This document shows, piece by piece, positions 1 to 7,102 of a stretch of DNA of 28,445 nucleotides (position 1 is the stretch's first letter; every line of letters starts with the position of its first letter). The position numbers and the translations under genes were made by a program. Source of the DNA: Bryobacterales bacterium (lineage in GTDB: Bacteria > Acidobacteriota > Terriglobia > Bryobacterales > Bryobacteraceae); the NCBI GenBank assembly GCA_030838885.1, contig JAUZEU010000758.1, positions 1 to 28,445 of the forward strand. Direction: 5' to 3'. The notes beneath the pieces are model-generated. The model had not been told where the DNA came from, did not search any database, and worked only from the letters and a program-made list of their open reading frames with translations.

Positions 1-608
1 CCGGATGGTTCTTCGTGCTTGACCGGACCGATGGCAGGAACCTGGTTTCCAAACCCTTCACGGGCACCGGAAACTGGGCCAAAGGCGTGGACGCCAAAGG
101 CCAGCCCATACCCGACCCCGACAAAGAGCCTAAGGTGGATGGCTCCATGATCGACATGCCTGCCATGGGAGCAACCAACTGGCAGCCGCCCAGTTACTCG
201 CCGCAGACCGAACTCTTTTATCTCAACGGCACCGAGGGATACGGCGTCGCTTATCTTTATGACACGTCCGATAACCCGGAAGGCTATGGCGGCGGCAGTG
301 GCGGCAACTTCGACGCGAAATCGACCTTGTTCGCGATGGACATCCGTACCGGTGCAGTGCGCTGGAAACACGCCCACTCCGGCCAGGGTGTAGGCGGTGG
401 AATCCTCACCACAGCGGGACGCCTGCTGTTCACAGGGGACAGTGGCAACCTGGAGGCGTTCGACCCTGCCACCGGAAAAGTTCTGTGGCACCAGGCTCTG
501 ATGTCGCCGCTAAGTAACGGGCCTTCTACTTACATGATGGATGGCAAGCAGTACTTACTCATCGGTGCGGGTGATTGCCTCTACGCGCTCACACTCGCTG
601 GTAAGTAG
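1..608 (+). CDS. PQQ-type quinoprotein dehydrogenase, C-terminal part (5' truncated by window)
   Basis: The frame is open from base 3 to a TAG at 606-608, so the gene enters from the left; the GTG at 15 is internal. About 201 residues are visible. The start reads GWFFVLDRTDG, followed by GATNWQPPSYSP, and later two beta-propeller blades with AMDIRTGAVRW and AFDPATGKVLW. These match the C-terminal half of periplasmic PQQ-binding beta-propeller enzymes (quinoprotein alcohol/glucose dehydrogenase type) common in Acidobacteriota. The family oxidises alcohols or sugars in the periplasm and passes electrons to the respiratory chain. No cytochrome c motif (CxxCH) is present in this part. The calcium/PQQ-binding and catalytic residues lie outside the window, so the substrate cannot be judged. 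The last codons and the stop lie in the left arm of an inverted repeat shared with the convergent gene. Confidence 0.8.
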   Translation, partial: GWFFVLDRTDGRNLVSKPFTGTGNWAKGVDAKGQPIPDPDKEPKVDGSMIDMPAMGATNWQPPSYSPQTELFYLNGTEGYGVAYLYDTSDNPEGYGGGSGGNFDAKSTLFAMDIRTGAVRWKHAHSGQGVGGGILTTAGRLLFTGDSGNLEAFDPATGKVLWHQALMSPLSNGPSTYMMDGKQYLLIGAGDCLYALTLAGK

Positions 609-626
609 CTTTGGCTACTTACCAGC
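597..626. terminator. Bidirectional terminator-like perfect inverted repeat holding both stop codons
   Basis: GCTGGTAAGTAGC (597-609) and GCTACTTACCAGC (614-626) form a perfect 13-bp stem with a TTTG loop. The plus-strand stop (606-608) lies in the left arm and the minus-strand stop (615-617) in the right arm. Because the arms are reverse complements in the same phase, both convergent proteins end in Ala-Gly-Lys-stop. No long T-run follows on either side, so intrinsic termination is likely but not certain. Confidence 0.6.
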
Positions 627-1340
627 ATCTGTCACTCCGGGAATACTGACCAGCGTACCAGGAAACTTGTCCTTCAGCCGATCCACGCCGCTCTGAGGTT
701 TCGCAAGTTTGACCATATCCTGCCGGTCCTGGCGCTTTTTCTGTGAATCGATCCCCATGCGCATGTCGCGATCGCGCAGCATGGCGGCGTCCAGTTCGCC
801 GTCGCGATTGAATGACCAGGCAAGATGCGGCTCTCCCAGCGGCAGGGAGTCGCCGGCTTTACCGTGCGAATCGGTCATCCACACGTGCCACGTCTTGCCG
901 TAGCTGTTCATCTTCTTACGAAGCAGGGCCTTTTCTGCCGCCTCCGGCAACCCGGGCGCCACAAGTTCACCGGACAGGATCTCGTAATTATGAGGGTGCC
1001 AGTACTTACGTTCCGCTGCCGGCAGAGTCTGGAAAACACGCTCTGAGATTATGTACTCAATGCCGTTCATTTTGGCATCGCTGGTGTTCCCATCGAACAA
1101 CACGCACTGCGCGAAGTCTTCATTCATCTGGCGACAGTAGTGATGAGCCTCCATCTGGATCTGAACGTCATCCGCCATAGGATGGAAGGCGTCCAGATAG
1201 ATGTCGAGTCCTTTCACCGGTGCCGCGCTCTGCAGAGCCCTGGCCCCGGCTTCAAGAGCTTTCGTCTCAGCACTGGCAGGAGCGCCGTTCTCGCGTACTC
1301 TCGAACTTGTGTTACCGCCACCGCAGGCCGTTAGTAACAT
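615..1340 (-). CDS. DUF1264 / oil-body-associated-protein-like lipoprotein, signal peptide apparently broken
   Basis: This 241-residue product from ATG 1340 starts MLLTACGGG, a lipobox (LTAC) with almost nothing in front of it. The body carries GLDIYLDAFHPMADD, EAHHYC, QCVLFDG, RKYWHPHNYEI and KTWHVWMTD. These are the conserved blocks of the DUF1264 (OBAP) family, found in plants, fungi and bacteria and of unknown biochemical role. The in-frame DNA upstream encodes a hydrophobic stretch (APTAFVLA) after a TAG at 1377-1379 but contains no start codon. A +1 shift would join it to ATG 1395 with a basic MEKCTLGFVRR n-region, giving a normal lipoprotein signal. The true start is therefore doubtful; it may be a frameshift mutation or a sequence error. 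It lies directly downstream of the small zinc-finger gene on the same strand. Confidence 0.7.
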   Translation of the reverse strand: MLLTACGGGNTSSRVRENGAPASAETKALEAGARALQSAAPVKGLDIYLDAFHPMADDVQIQMEAHHYCRQMNEDFAQCVLFDGNTSDAKMNGIEYIISERVFQTLPAAERKYWHPHNYEILSGELVAPGLPEAAEKALLRKKMNSYGKTWHVWMTDSHGKAGDSLPLGEPHLAWSFNRDGELDAAMLRDRDMRMGIDSQKKRQDRQDMVKLAKPQSGVDRLKDKFPGTLVSIPGVTDAGK

Positions 1341-1376
1341 CGCGAGTACGAAAGCAGTCGGAGCGGCGGACGAACC

Positions 1377-1565
1377 CTAAGGTACACTTTTCCATTCGCG
1401 ATCGGTACCTGACTCCTGCTCAGGCGCATTCTCTCTGTGCGGCTGGCTGGCTTTCGCCGCCGCGCACTCCGTCATATGAGTTCTGAGTTCCGCGGGTGTA
1501 TTGAAGTACCTTCCGCAAGCTTCGCAGCGGAAGGCGCTTGTTCCTGGACTGGCTGGTGATGGCAT
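1377..1565 (-). CDS. Small C2HC zinc-finger protein
   Basis: This 62-residue protein contains FRCEACGRYF and ELRTHMTEC, giving C14-x2-C17-x12-H30-x3-C34, a classical single zinc finger with Cys as the last ligand. The tail is polar and probably disordered. Small single-finger proteins like this occur in Acidobacteriota and other bacteria without known function; nucleic-acid or protein binding is possible. The ATG at 1565 has no clear ribosome-binding site. The stop at 1377 is in the same frame as the lipoprotein gene that follows, and only a TAG separates the two frames. An overlapping minus-strand frame (1420-1815) is open as well but shows no recognisable domain. Confidence 0.55.
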   Translation of the reverse strand: MPSPASPGTSAFRCEACGRYFNTPAELRTHMTECAAAKASQPHRENAPEQESGTDREWKSVP

Positions 1566-1691
1566 ACGTGGTCATCGGAGCAGTCCGGTTTCCAGAGAGT
1601 GCTGAAGTCCATTGCAGTGCGTGCCCGCGTGCCGAAAGCGCTGCCGCGCATGGTCGGGGAGATCTCAAAGGCCATGGAGTTGCACACCACA

Positions 1692-1713
1692 GGCGACGTC
1701 GCCGAGGCGTCGC
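1692..1713. repeat. GC palindrome in the leader of the small membrane-protein gene
   Basis: GGCGACGTCGCC (1692-1703) is a perfect 12-bp palindrome. Its left part can also pair with CGTCGC (1708-1713). It ends a few bases before the AAGGAG ribosome-binding site at 1718-1723, so it could be an operator or modulate translation; no evidence decides. The rest of 1566-1728 shows no gene. Confidence 0.25.
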
Positions 1714-1728
1714 GAGTAAGGAGAACAA

Positions 1729-1998
1729 ATGCAAAACGTACTTGAAAACATGACCGAAGGTTTGAGCGGTCAATCGCACAGAGAAGGGCAGGTAGCCCGT
1801 TCCATTGAACAGCAAACCGCAAAGCTTCCCTCAGACACCTTTCTTTGGGTCGCCCTTGGTTCTATAGGCGCGTCTCTGGGTCTGATGCTGTTCGGAGCGG
1901 AGAAGAAGGCCAACTTCGTTGGACAGTGGGCTCCCACTTTCCTGATTCTGGGGCTTTACAACAAGATGGTAAAGCTCCATGGTTCTGATCCCGCCTGA
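1729..1998 (+). CDS. Small two-helix membrane protein, hypothetical
   Basis: The product has 89 residues. A strong AAGGAG (1718-1723) lies 5 nt before ATG 1729. The first ~36 residues are hydrophilic. A hydrophobic helix at about 38-56 (core WVALGSIGASLGLMLFGA) is followed by AEKKANF and a second helix at about 63-77 (WAPTFLILGLY), then a basic tail. This fits a small inner-membrane hairpin with short loops. I recognise the general type from acidobacterial genomes but know of no function. It stands alone on the plus strand between minus-strand genes. Confidence 0.65.
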   Translation: MQNVLENMTEGLSGQSHREGQVARSIEQQTAKLPSDTFLWVALGSIGASLGLMLFGAEKKANFVGQWAPTFLILGLYNKMVKLHGSDPA

Positions 1999-2012
1999 CA
2001 CGATGTTCAGGC
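1993..2012 (+). terminator. Weak hairpin at the end of the membrane-protein gene
   Basis: GCCTGA (1993-1998, including the stop codon) pairs with TCAGGC (2007-2012) around an 8-nt loop and is followed by TTAAT. It is a plausible but weak terminator. Confidence 0.3.
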
Positions 2013-2052
2013 TTAATCGTCGGGCGCTCCACAGATCGGGGCTTCCCCGGCT

Positions 2053-2087
2053 TGTGTTTCATTTTTACAACACAGCCTGTGTTTTTG
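2053..2087 (+). promoter_or_regulatory. Mutually exclusive hairpins followed by a T-run (attenuator-like)
   Basis: TGTGTT (2053-2058) can pair with AACACA (2069-2074), and the same AACACA can instead pair with TGTGTT (2078-2083), which runs into a T-tract (2082-2086). The second form extends to the palindrome AACACAG-C-CTGTGTT (2069-2083). The arrangement could be a terminator for the upstream gene, an attenuator for the 50-residue ORF downstream, or an operator. The rest of 1999-2146 shows no gene. Confidence 0.35.
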
Positions 2088-2146
2088 TACCAGCGACAGG
2101 CATTTTTCACCTATAGCAAAAGGAGCAGGTAGCAGGAGTGGTTGCC

Positions 2147-2299
2147 ATGGCAAAGTCTACAAAGAGTACGCATGGGGTCGGAACAGATCAGGGAGGCGGC
2201 TCGAAAGCTCCTCTGAAAGAACAAGGTGCCGGAGGCAAAGGACAAGTCAAGAACAGCGCGAGCAAAGGAGCCAAGCGGCCCACCACGGCAACTCGTTAA
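2147..2299 (+). CDS. Small basic Gly/Lys-rich protein, hypothetical
   Basis: This 50-residue ORF starts at ATG 2147 with AGGAG at 2134-2138, 8 nt upstream; an in-frame GTG at 2138 is less well placed. The product begins MAKSTKSTHGVG, is rich in Lys, Gly, Ser and Ala, has no Cys or Trp, and is predicted to be disordered and strongly basic. Such proteins can be nucleic-acid binding or stress-related, but nothing here proves a role. The good ribosome-binding site and a downstream hairpin support it as a real gene. Confidence 0.5.
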   Translation: MAKSTKSTHGVGTDQGGGSKAPLKEQGAGGKGQVKNSASKGAKRPTTATR

Positions 2300-2314
2300 G
2301 AGGCCGCCGAAATT

Positions 2315-2335
2315 GGCGGGGCCTGCAGCCCCGCC
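2315..2335. terminator. GC-rich hairpin between convergent genes
   Basis: GGCGGGGC (2315-2322) and GCCCCGCC (2328-2335) form a perfect 8-bp stem with loop CTGCA, placed between the stop of the small basic protein (2299) and the stop of the convergent baeRF gene (2351). It probably ends transcription from one or both sides; there is no strong T-run. Confidence 0.5.
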
Positions 2336-2350
2336 GATCTCAATCGCCTG

Positions 2351-3538
2351 TCAGGCAGTTGTTTCCACAGGAGTCGGCGCAGCAACATTCTGAGGGGCCG
2401 GGTATCGGCACAGCGCACAGACTGGCACACCATTGGGCATCGCTGACCCGGGCAGCATTGACACCTCTCCTCCATGTCGCAGGGTCTGGTAGGCTGCGGC
2501 CTCGATCAGGTCGACCGGGGAGTCCAGCGGATCGTCTGTGTGCTTTACACGCTGCCACACCGGATCGAACGTGCCCATGTACTGCGAGTTCTCCTGAAAG
2601 AACAGGTGAGAGATCCGTCCTTCCCAGGCACCGGCGATAATCTCCTGGATACGCGTGGAGGCGTGCCCCGTACCGACGCGCTTATCAAAATCGGCCGGTA
2701 TCTGACTCCCAAACGCTTTCGCCCGGTTTTCCAGCAAATCCAGAGCGCGCCTGTGCATCTCTCCGCCTTCCAACCCATCCGGCGCACCATGCACGCCGGG
2801 TTCGGCCAGGTGCTTATAAGTGTTGACGCGGCGGTATAACGCGATTTCATGCTCCACGCCCACGGGTACCAGTGGCTCGTTAGAGCCCTTCAGTACTGTA
2901 TTGGTCGCCTTATCCAGTTCCATAAAGAAGTGCAGCATGTATTCATCTTTGTCCTCGGCATCGGTATTGGTCCCGAACATGACTCCTCCGCCCGAGCCCA
3001 TAGACGGCCCCGCGCTGGCGCGGTTGTCGAGCACGTGATCGGGCTTACGGGTCTGCATAGCATCCATCAGGTTCACCGCAACGCCCGCCGGGAAAGGAAC
3101 CTCCTCGGAACTGCTCTCGGTGCATCGGAGAAGACGTGTCCGGTTTTGGCTTAGTGCAAGTATGTAAAAAGATTTCTGCGCGTTCGCAAGAGCCAGCAAT
3201 GTACGAATGTGAAAACGGTCGCCCACATGAACCACCGGCTGCGTAAGGTTTGCAGAACGAAACACCTCCATCACAGACGGGCTCCGGAAGATCGCAATGG
3301 CGCCCCGCTGTTTGGTTTCCCCACGTATATCCCGGCCGAGTGCTTCGACAGGGGCCAGCAGCGACTCAGGTTCGACGCCCCTTTCGGCGAGCTTTTCGCG
3401 AACATTGTTAACCGCGTTCTTGAACTCGATGGCGGTATCCCCGGCCTCATCGCCTGTAAGTACGATGGTTATACAGGGCTCCCCCTTGTCGGCCAGTTCT
3501 CTGATTGTTTGGGAGTGCAACAACTCTCTGGGATTCAT
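2351..3538 (-). CDS. baeRF-family (archaeo-eukaryotic release-factor-like) protein
   Basis: The product is 395 residues from ATG 3538, which has AGAGGC four bases upstream; an in-frame TTG at 3562 would add MIWYPEAN but lacks a good site. It opens MNPRELLHSQTIRELAD and has PCITIVLTGDEAGD, HVGDRFHIRTLLAL, YILALSQNRTRLLRC, then LVPVGVEHEIALYRRVNTY and RISHLFFQENSQ. This pattern fits the bacterial eRF1/ribosomal-L7Ae-type fold families (baeRF, closest to family 3 by eye). These are predicted to act on ribosomes or peptidyl-tRNA, but that has little experimental support. No GGQ motif is evident. The C-terminus has a CxxC pair (VCALCRYP). It is a single gene divergent from the histidine kinase across 116 bp. 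Confidence 0.7.
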   Translation of the reverse strand: MNPRELLHSQTIRELADKGEPCITIVLTGDEAGDTAIEFKNAVNNVREKLAERGVEPESLLAPVEALGRDIRGETKQRGAIAIFRSPSVMEVFRSANLTQPVVHVGDRFHIRTLLALANAQKSFYILALSQNRTRLLRCTESSSEEVPFPAGVAVNLMDAMQTRKPDHVLDNRASAGPSMGSGGGVMFGTNTDAEDKDEYMLHFFMELDKATNTVLKGSNEPLVPVGVEHEIALYRRVNTYKHLAEPGVHGAPDGLEGGEMHRRALDLLENRAKAFGSQIPADFDKRVGTGHASTRIQEIIAGAWEGRISHLFFQENSQYMGTFDPVWQRVKHTDDPLDSPVDLIEAAAYQTLRHGGEVSMLPGSAMPNGVPVCALCRYPAPQNVAAPTPVETTA

Positions 3539-3654
3539 ATTTGCCTCTGGATACCAAATCAATGAGCAAGCAGTTCACCAGTAACCAGCCAAATCCCGGC
3601 CCGCACCTATAAGCGCAGGCAGTCTGGAACGCTTCGTGCATACGAGTACCACTA

Positions 3655-5616
3655 ATGGCAAGTCCGAACCTGATCAGCAGTGTTCCCGACGTAGAAAATG
3701 CAGCAAAGCTCTACAAAATGCTTATACAAGATCTGCAGGATTATGCAATCTTTACCATTGCTCCGGATGGTCTGATTACCTCGTGGAACGCAGGTGTCGA
3801 GCGGATTCTGGGTTACCCCGAGGAGAGTTTCGTAGGCCGGCAGTTCTCTATGTTATTCACTCCGGAAGATATCTCCGTCGGCGTACCATTTGAGGAACTT
3901 ACCCGTGCTTCAAGGGAGGGCCATGCGCCGGACAAGCGATGGCACGTGCGAGCGGACGGTTCACGCTTATTTGTAGATGGAACCCTGAAGGCCCTCCGGG
4001 ATCAGGGGCAGGACAGAGTAGTTGGTCATTTGAAAATCATGCGCGACGACACGGATCGGGCTTTAGCGTCTCTGGAGCTCGAAAAGAGCGAGCGGAACTA
4101 TCGGTTTCTGGCCGAATCAATTCCTGAAATCGTCTGGACGGCCGGGCCGGATGGGGCCGTCGATTACTACAACCAACATTGGTACCAGTTCACCGGACTG
4201 ACTCGTGAGCAGAGTGAGGGATGGCAGTGGCACAACGACTTGCATCCGGAGGATCATGACGAATGCATCAGACGATGGAAGCACTCCATCGCGACCGGTG
4301 AGCCCCTGGATGTGGAATGCCGGTTCCGGCGAGCGGATGGAAGCTACTGTTCCCATATCCGCCGGGCTGTCGCGCAAAAGGACGAGCAGGGTCGTGTTCT
4401 GAAGTGGTTTGGAACCTGCACGGATATAGAGGACCAAAAGCAGGCGGAACGTGCGCTTTGGCACGCGGCAAAACTGGAGAGTATCGGTGTGCTGGCGGGT
4501 GGCGTGGCCCATGATTTCAACAATCTGCTTACCGGGATTCTGGGAAACACAAGCATCGCGCTCGAGATGCTTTCAACGCACCATCCCGTCCGGAACATTC
4601 TGGAGTCGGCGATGCGCGCCGGCAGGAGTGCCGCCGATCTTACCCAGCAACTGCTCGCATACGCCGGTAAAGGCAGAATCGAGCTCAAGCCCGTAAACCT
4701 CTCCAATGTTGTGAAGGAGATCAGCAGCCTGATTGAGAGTTCGATTGCCCGCACAGTCACCGTTCACCTGGATTTGAAAGAAAACCTTCCGCTGATTGAG
4801 GCGGATTGCAATCAGATGCAACAGATCATCATGAATTTGATCATCAACGGCGCTGAAGCAATCGGCAACGCGAGCGGAAAAGTTCTGATCACAACGCGTA
4901 CTCAATTCATTGACGAAGGCTATGTCCGCAGTTCGTTCAGCCCAGGTGAGGTAAAACCTGGGCAGTATGTAGTGGTTGAGGTGCAGGACACCGGATGCGG
5001 TATGGATGAGGCAACTATCCACCGGATTTTCGATCCCTTCTTCACCACTAAGTTCACCGGTCGCGGCTTAGGCCTCGCAGCCGTCCTCGGCATCATGCGC
5101 AGTCACAAAGGCGGAATTGAGCTCCAGAGCACCCTGGGTCAAGGGACCACTTTCAGGTTGCTTCTGCCGGTGATAACGTCAACCGTAACCAACGGAAGTG
5201 CGCGCGCGAAACAGCCGGAAGCCCCGGGCCATGGCACAGTTCTGGTTGTGGATGACCAAGCTACCGTTAGGGACGTGGCGCGGGCTGCTTTGAGCATGTA
5301 CGGCTTCTCGGTTTTGACAGCGGAGAATGGCCTTCACGCGATCGAGGTTTTTCGTGAACACGCGGACGAGGTGAAGGCCGTCATCCTGGATCTGACTATG
5401 CCCGTGATGGATGGCAGGGAGGCACTGCAGCACCTGCGCGCTCTCCGCCCTGACGTGAAGGTAATTATCTCCAGTGGTTACAGTGAGATGGACGCCGTCC
5501 AGAAGTTCTCGGGTGACGGTTTGGCCGGCTTTCTCCAAAAGCCTTACACCGCCAGACGTTTAAGTGAGGTGGTCGGACAGGCTCTTCAGGATCAGGCGGG
5601 AAACTCCCGATCCTGA
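3655..5616 (+). CDS. PAS-PAS hybrid sensor histidine kinase with C-terminal receiver
   Basis: The protein has 653 residues. PAS1 spans about 17-135 (FTIAPDGLITSWNAG, ERILGYPEE) and PAS2/PAC about 145-262 (IPEIVWTAGPDGAVDYYN, WFGTCTDIED). The dimerisation/phosphoacceptor H-box GGVAHDFNNLL has H286. The ATP-binding domain has an N-box at N394-N398 (NLIINGAEA), DTGCGM at 445-450, FDPFF at 459-463 and GRGLGL at 469-474. The receiver domain has DD at 533-534, phosphoacceptor D579 (ILDLTMP) and K629. No transmembrane segment is visible, so this is a cytoplasmic sensor. GGVAHDFNNLL followed by GILGNTSIAL is typical of hybrid kinases of the NtrB-like H-box class. No partner response regulator is adjacent, so its output is unknown. 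ATG 3655 has only a weak ribosome-binding site. Confidence 0.92.
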   Translation: MASPNLISSVPDVENAAKLYKMLIQDLQDYAIFTIAPDGLITSWNAGVERILGYPEESFVGRQFSMLFTPEDISVGVPFEELTRASREGHAPDKRWHVRADGSRLFVDGTLKALRDQGQDRVVGHLKIMRDDTDRALASLELEKSERNYRFLAESIPEIVWTAGPDGAVDYYNQHWYQFTGLTREQSEGWQWHNDLHPEDHDECIRRWKHSIATGEPLDVECRFRRADGSYCSHIRRAVAQKDEQGRVLKWFGTCTDIEDQKQAERALWHAAKLESIGVLAGGVAHDFNNLLTGILGNTSIALEMLSTHHPVRNILESAMRAGRSAADLTQQLLAYAGKGRIELKPVNLSNVVKEISSLIESSIARTVTVHLDLKENLPLIEADCNQMQQIIMNLIINGAEAIGNASGKVLITTRTQFIDEGYVRSSFSPGEVKPGQYVVVEVQDTGCGMDEATIHRIFDPFFTTKFTGRGLGLAAVLGIMRSHKGGIELQSTLGQGTTFRLLLPVITSTVTNGSARAKQPEAPGHGTVLVVDDQATVRDVARAALSMYGFSVLTAENGLHAIEVFREHADEVKAVILDLTMPVMDGREALQHLRALRPDVKVIISSGYSEMDAVQKFSGDGLAGFLQKPYTARRLSEVVGQALQDQAGNSRS

Positions 5617-7095
5617 TCAGTTCAGACCAACAATGGTCTTCTCCGACTTATCCACACCCTTCCCAAGGCCACGAGCCAGGTCGAAGTGGCTGAGCGACTG
5701 CGAGTATTGTGACAGACCCTTGTAGAGCGCCTCCGCAATCTTCTGACGGTACTCTGGTTTCGCGAGATTCGCTTCGTCGCGAGGGTTGGTCAGAAAGCCA
5801 ATTTCCGCCAAAACCGAGGGCATGGAGGCCCCGATCAGAACTACGAACGGGGCGCGTTTAACTCCGCGGTTTTTTGCTGTAAGATTCGATTTCGCTGCCT
5901 GCATGGAAATGGAATTCTGAACCGCCTGAGCGAACGTCTGCGACTCCGCAATCTTGTCGTTCAGGGTGATGGATTGAATTAGATCCCGGAGTTCACCCAC
6001 ACTTTTATCAGCCCCTGAATTCTCCCTCGCCGCCACATCCAGCGCACCTGGTGAATTGGTGAAGTTCAGGAAGAAAGTCTCGGTGCCCGCCACTGCCGGG
6101 GAGGGCGATGAGTTCGCGTGTATCGAAAGGAAGAGGTCGGCTCTGCGCGAATTGGCGATTGCCGTCCGCTCCTGGAGTGGAATAAAGGTGTCATCTGAAC
6201 GCGTCAGCACCACTTCGGCGCCCATCCGGCTTTGCACAAGTTTCGCCACGCGCAGCGCCACATCCAGCACCACATCCTTCTCGAGAACTCCGTTGGGGCC
6301 GGTGGTGCCCTCATCGTGCCCGCCATGTCCCGCATCGATCACCACGCGGTTTACCTTCAGGCCAAGAGCCCGGGTCAGCGAATGGGACCCGTTTTCGGAT
6401 GCTCGGGGAGTCGCGTCGTAGCTCAGAGGGTGAGGCGGTGCCGAAATTTTGGCAATCACTGGGGTGGTGTTCGCCCGGGGGTTGCTGGCCGTAGCTGTTG
6501 TCGAATCACTTGAACTCCGCCGAATCAGGCGGGAAGCGGGTCTCACCGCCACTAACGCGCGCGTCACATCCGGCAGATAAGGCGGAAATAACGGCGGAGG
6601 GTCCAGCATGGGCGGCGTCGTGGCCAGCAGCACTATGCGAGGCCTCGGGGCCGATGAGATCTGCCGGGGTGGATACACAAACGTGCCCGTGCCAGGTACC
6701 GGAGGACGGATCTCGATCACAATCCGATGGGGAGCTTCCAGCCTGGAAACTCGGAATGTGCCTGGCCCGGTGAGGTCGAAAACGATCCGGGTTGTTCCCG
6801 GGGCAGTCTCCGCAATTCGCACCCGGCGCACCAGTCTGTCGTTGATAATTCGTGACCCATAGCGCCTGTGCTCAAGCCAGGGCTGCGCACGCAGCAGGTC
6901 GAAGAACAGCCGGTCCGGATTTATAGCACGATCCGCCTTATACTCCACTGGCCCTGTAGTTTCAATGATTACGCGAGTGGAATCTGTGTGCGACCAGGAG
7001 CGGATCCCGGTCACCTGACTTATGCCGGATTTTCCGGCGGCAATGCAGGGCAGGATGCTCAAAACCACTGCGGCCCGCTGCAATTGCCTGAACAT
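5617..7095 (-). CDS. N-acetylmuramoyl-L-alanine amidase with AMIN domain (AmiC type)
   Basis: The protein has 492 residues, with GGGGAT 3 nt before ATG 7095. An N-terminal signal peptide (about 1-20) is followed by an AMIN-like domain at about 27-130 (RVIIETTGPVEYK, TTRIVFDLTGPG), which binds cell wall or septal peptidoglycan. A Pro/Ser/Thr-rich linker covers about 131-245. The amidase_3 domain runs from about 248 to 465. Zinc ligands are visible as H257 (DAGHGG), E272 (LEKD) and H326 (SIHANS), and the catalytic Glu as E431 (LAEIGF). The enzyme cleaves the bond between MurNAc and the peptide stem during cell separation. It follows the lytic transglycosylase gene after 7 nt, so the two form a cell-wall hydrolase operon. 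Its stop abuts that of the histidine kinase with no gap. Confidence 0.93.
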   Translation of the reverse strand: MFRQLQRAAVVLSILPCIAAGKSGISQVTGIRSWSHTDSTRVIIETTGPVEYKADRAINPDRLFFDLLRAQPWLEHRRYGSRIINDRLVRRVRIAETAPGTTRIVFDLTGPGTFRVSRLEAPHRIVIEIRPPVPGTGTFVYPPRQISSAPRPRIVLLATTPPMLDPPPLFPPYLPDVTRALVAVRPASRLIRRSSSDSTTATASNPRANTTPVIAKISAPPHPLSYDATPRASENGSHSLTRALGLKVNRVVIDAGHGGHDEGTTGPNGVLEKDVVLDVALRVAKLVQSRMGAEVVLTRSDDTFIPLQERTAIANSRRADLFLSIHANSSPSPAVAGTETFFLNFTNSPGALDVAARENSGADKSVGELRDLIQSITLNDKIAESQTFAQAVQNSISMQAAKSNLTAKNRGVKRAPFVVLIGASMPSVLAEIGFLTNPRDEANLAKPEYRQKIAEALYKGLSQYSQSLSHFDLARGLGKGVDKSEKTIVGLN

Positions 7096-7102
7096 AAATC
7101 CC

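Noticed and set aside
1420..1822. Two long minus-strand frames overlapping the zinc-finger and membrane-protein genes
   Set aside because: They overlap each other and better-supported genes, show no domain and no ribosome-binding site.
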